Below are positions 49,579 to 50,045 of a stretch of DNA of 50,045 nt, one piece after another (the stretch's first letter is position 1; each line of letters starts with the position of its first letter). The DNA comes from Tissierellia bacterium (GTDB taxonomy: Bacteria; Bacillota; Clostridia; Tissierellales; Peptoniphilaceae), in the NCBI GenBank assembly GCA_012728755.1, contig JAAYEL010000031.1, positions 1 to 50,045 of the forward strand. The letters are read 5' to 3'. Made by a program: the position numbers and the translations under genes. The notes beneath the pieces were generated by a model. It was given only the letters and a program-made list of their open reading frames with translations, was not told the DNA's origin and did no database searches.

Positions 49579-50045
49579 TTAATTCAATGTAGATAAATCC
49601 TCAATTCTATAAGTATATTTAACATCATCAAATGTAAAATATTCTGACAATTCTATCTCAATAGGTTTTGTAAGATCATTAATTGAAACTGCAGTTTGTG
49701 CACCAGTGATTTTGCCGCCTGGCTTAACAGTCATTTGACCAGTACCTAAATCTAAGCCATCAGCCATGAAGATATCATCGGGAGTCTCAACCTTGTCCTG
49801 AAAAGCGATGATACCAAATGTCATAAATGGCGCATTATCATCAGTACCAGTATTTTCCCAGTCATATTCCATAACTAGAATCTCTTTATCTTCATAATCT
49901 TTCAAAATAGAAAACTTGTTTACAGTTACAGTAAAATCCTTAAAAACAATTGGTTGACCAAGAGTGAAAGTGCCACCAGTGCCTACCTCAGCCGGAGTTT
50001 CAGCAGGAGTTTCAGCCGGAGTTTCAGCCGGAGTTTCAGCCGGAG
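49579..50045 (-). CDS. DUF5067-like protein, 3' part, with TPAE repeats (partial)
   Basis: The frame is open to the window edge, so the N-terminus is missing; the TTG at 49905 is internal, not a start. From the edge it reads TPAE repeated about five times, then a linker EVGTGGTF, then a DUF5067-like beta domain: FTVTVNKFSILKDYEDK, VMEYDWENTGTDDNAPFMTF and the QMTVKPGGKI strand. DUF5067 proteins are usually lipoproteins with an immunoglobulin-like fold. The repeats would be a wall- or membrane-spanning spacer. It ends at a terminator. Confidence 0.82.
   Translation of the reverse strand, partial: PAETPAETPAETPAETPAEVGTGGTFTLGQPIVFKDFTVTVNKFSILKDYEDKEILVMEYDWENTGTDDNAPFMTFGIIAFQDKVETPDDIFMADGLDLGTGQMTVKPGGKITGAQTAVSINDLTKPIEIELSEYFTFDDVKYTYRIEDLSTLN
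49988..50045 (-). repeat. 12-bp tandem repeat coding TPAE
   Basis: Five units of a 12-bp sequence (TCAGCCGGAGTT on the plus strand; one unit has CAGCAGG) run into the window end. Each codes Thr-Pro-Ala-Glu. The copy number could vary between strains. Confidence 0.9.

Noticed and set aside
49579-49905. Complete 108-residue protein
   Set aside because: The TTG at 49905 has no ribosome binding site and the same frame continues with coding character to the window edge.

Overview
This is an AT-rich window from a low-GC Gram-positive anaerobe. It has strong AGGAGG-type ribosome binding sites, a CtsR/ClpC stress operon, Firmicutes-type ECF S components, a YacL PIN-TRAM protein, DegV, a YutG-type PgpA, an L25/Ctc ribosomal protein and a superoxide reductase. 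The gene content best fits Clostridia/Tissierellia (Peptoniphilaceae-like). The genus cannot be fixed from sequence reading alone.

Layout. 1-740: end of an rRNA operon (5S) with tRNA-Asn, tRNA-Leu and initiator tRNA-fMet, then a partial copy of tRNA-fMet and a gene remnant. 741-8911: two membrane-anchored unknowns, a hemolysin III protein with an N-terminal extension, an AI-2E-type permease, an M18 aminopeptidase, a DUF454 protein, a small Sm-like protein, an EF-G-like GTPase and a hotdog thioesterase. 8912-9191: a tandem array of five TACATCAG/CTGATGTA hairpins, with a sixth copy at 49456. 9192-12359 (minus): a five-gene run of half-length AI-2E permease, glutaredoxin-like protein, ABC ATPase, ABC permease and SseB-like protein. 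12360-17496: ctsR-mcsA-clpC, with two CtsR boxes and no mcsB, then radA. 17497-17836: a non-coding cluster of hairpins including a 152-bp inverted-repeat element. 17823-22450: AlkD-like protein, hydrolase plus chromate-type transporter, a candidate small RNA, a HIRAN protein and another hydrolase. 22556-27005: phasin-like protein, UbiB-like kinase, lipoprotein cyclophilin, and pyrG behind a GGGC-start attenuator. 27117-28361 (minus): ThiT under a TPP riboswitch, and a second ECF S component. 28571-33203: CarD, YacL, DUF1002, DegV, FMN-binding lipoprotein and L25. 33260-40700 (minus): SDR plus alpha-oxoamine synthase, a GNAT, metNIQ, an AzgA-type purine permease and superoxide reductase. 40796-45463: operon of RlmL-like methyltransferase, SpoIIE-type phosphatase, pgi, PgpA and RNase H. 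45464-45778: GC-rich hairpins with a duplicated C6/G6 stem-loop. 45779-49190: MscL with a zinc ribbon, a degenerate ANT(6)-like protein, DacA and a Cof-type phosphatase. 49191-50045: tRNA-Arg, a repeat copy and the 3' part of a DUF5067 protein whose TPAE repeats run off the edge.

Most of the window is ordinary housekeeping. The parts that deserve attention are the hairpin repeat array (8940-9191), the large inverted repeat (17685-17836), the candidate RNA with competing pairings (20733-20811), the pyrG reiterative-start attenuator (25316-25381), the tRNA-fMet fragment (505-532), the oxoamine synthase/SDR pair, and the catalytically stripped aminoglycoside nucleotidyltransferase relative. No phage, IS transposase, CRISPR-cas or defence island was seen.
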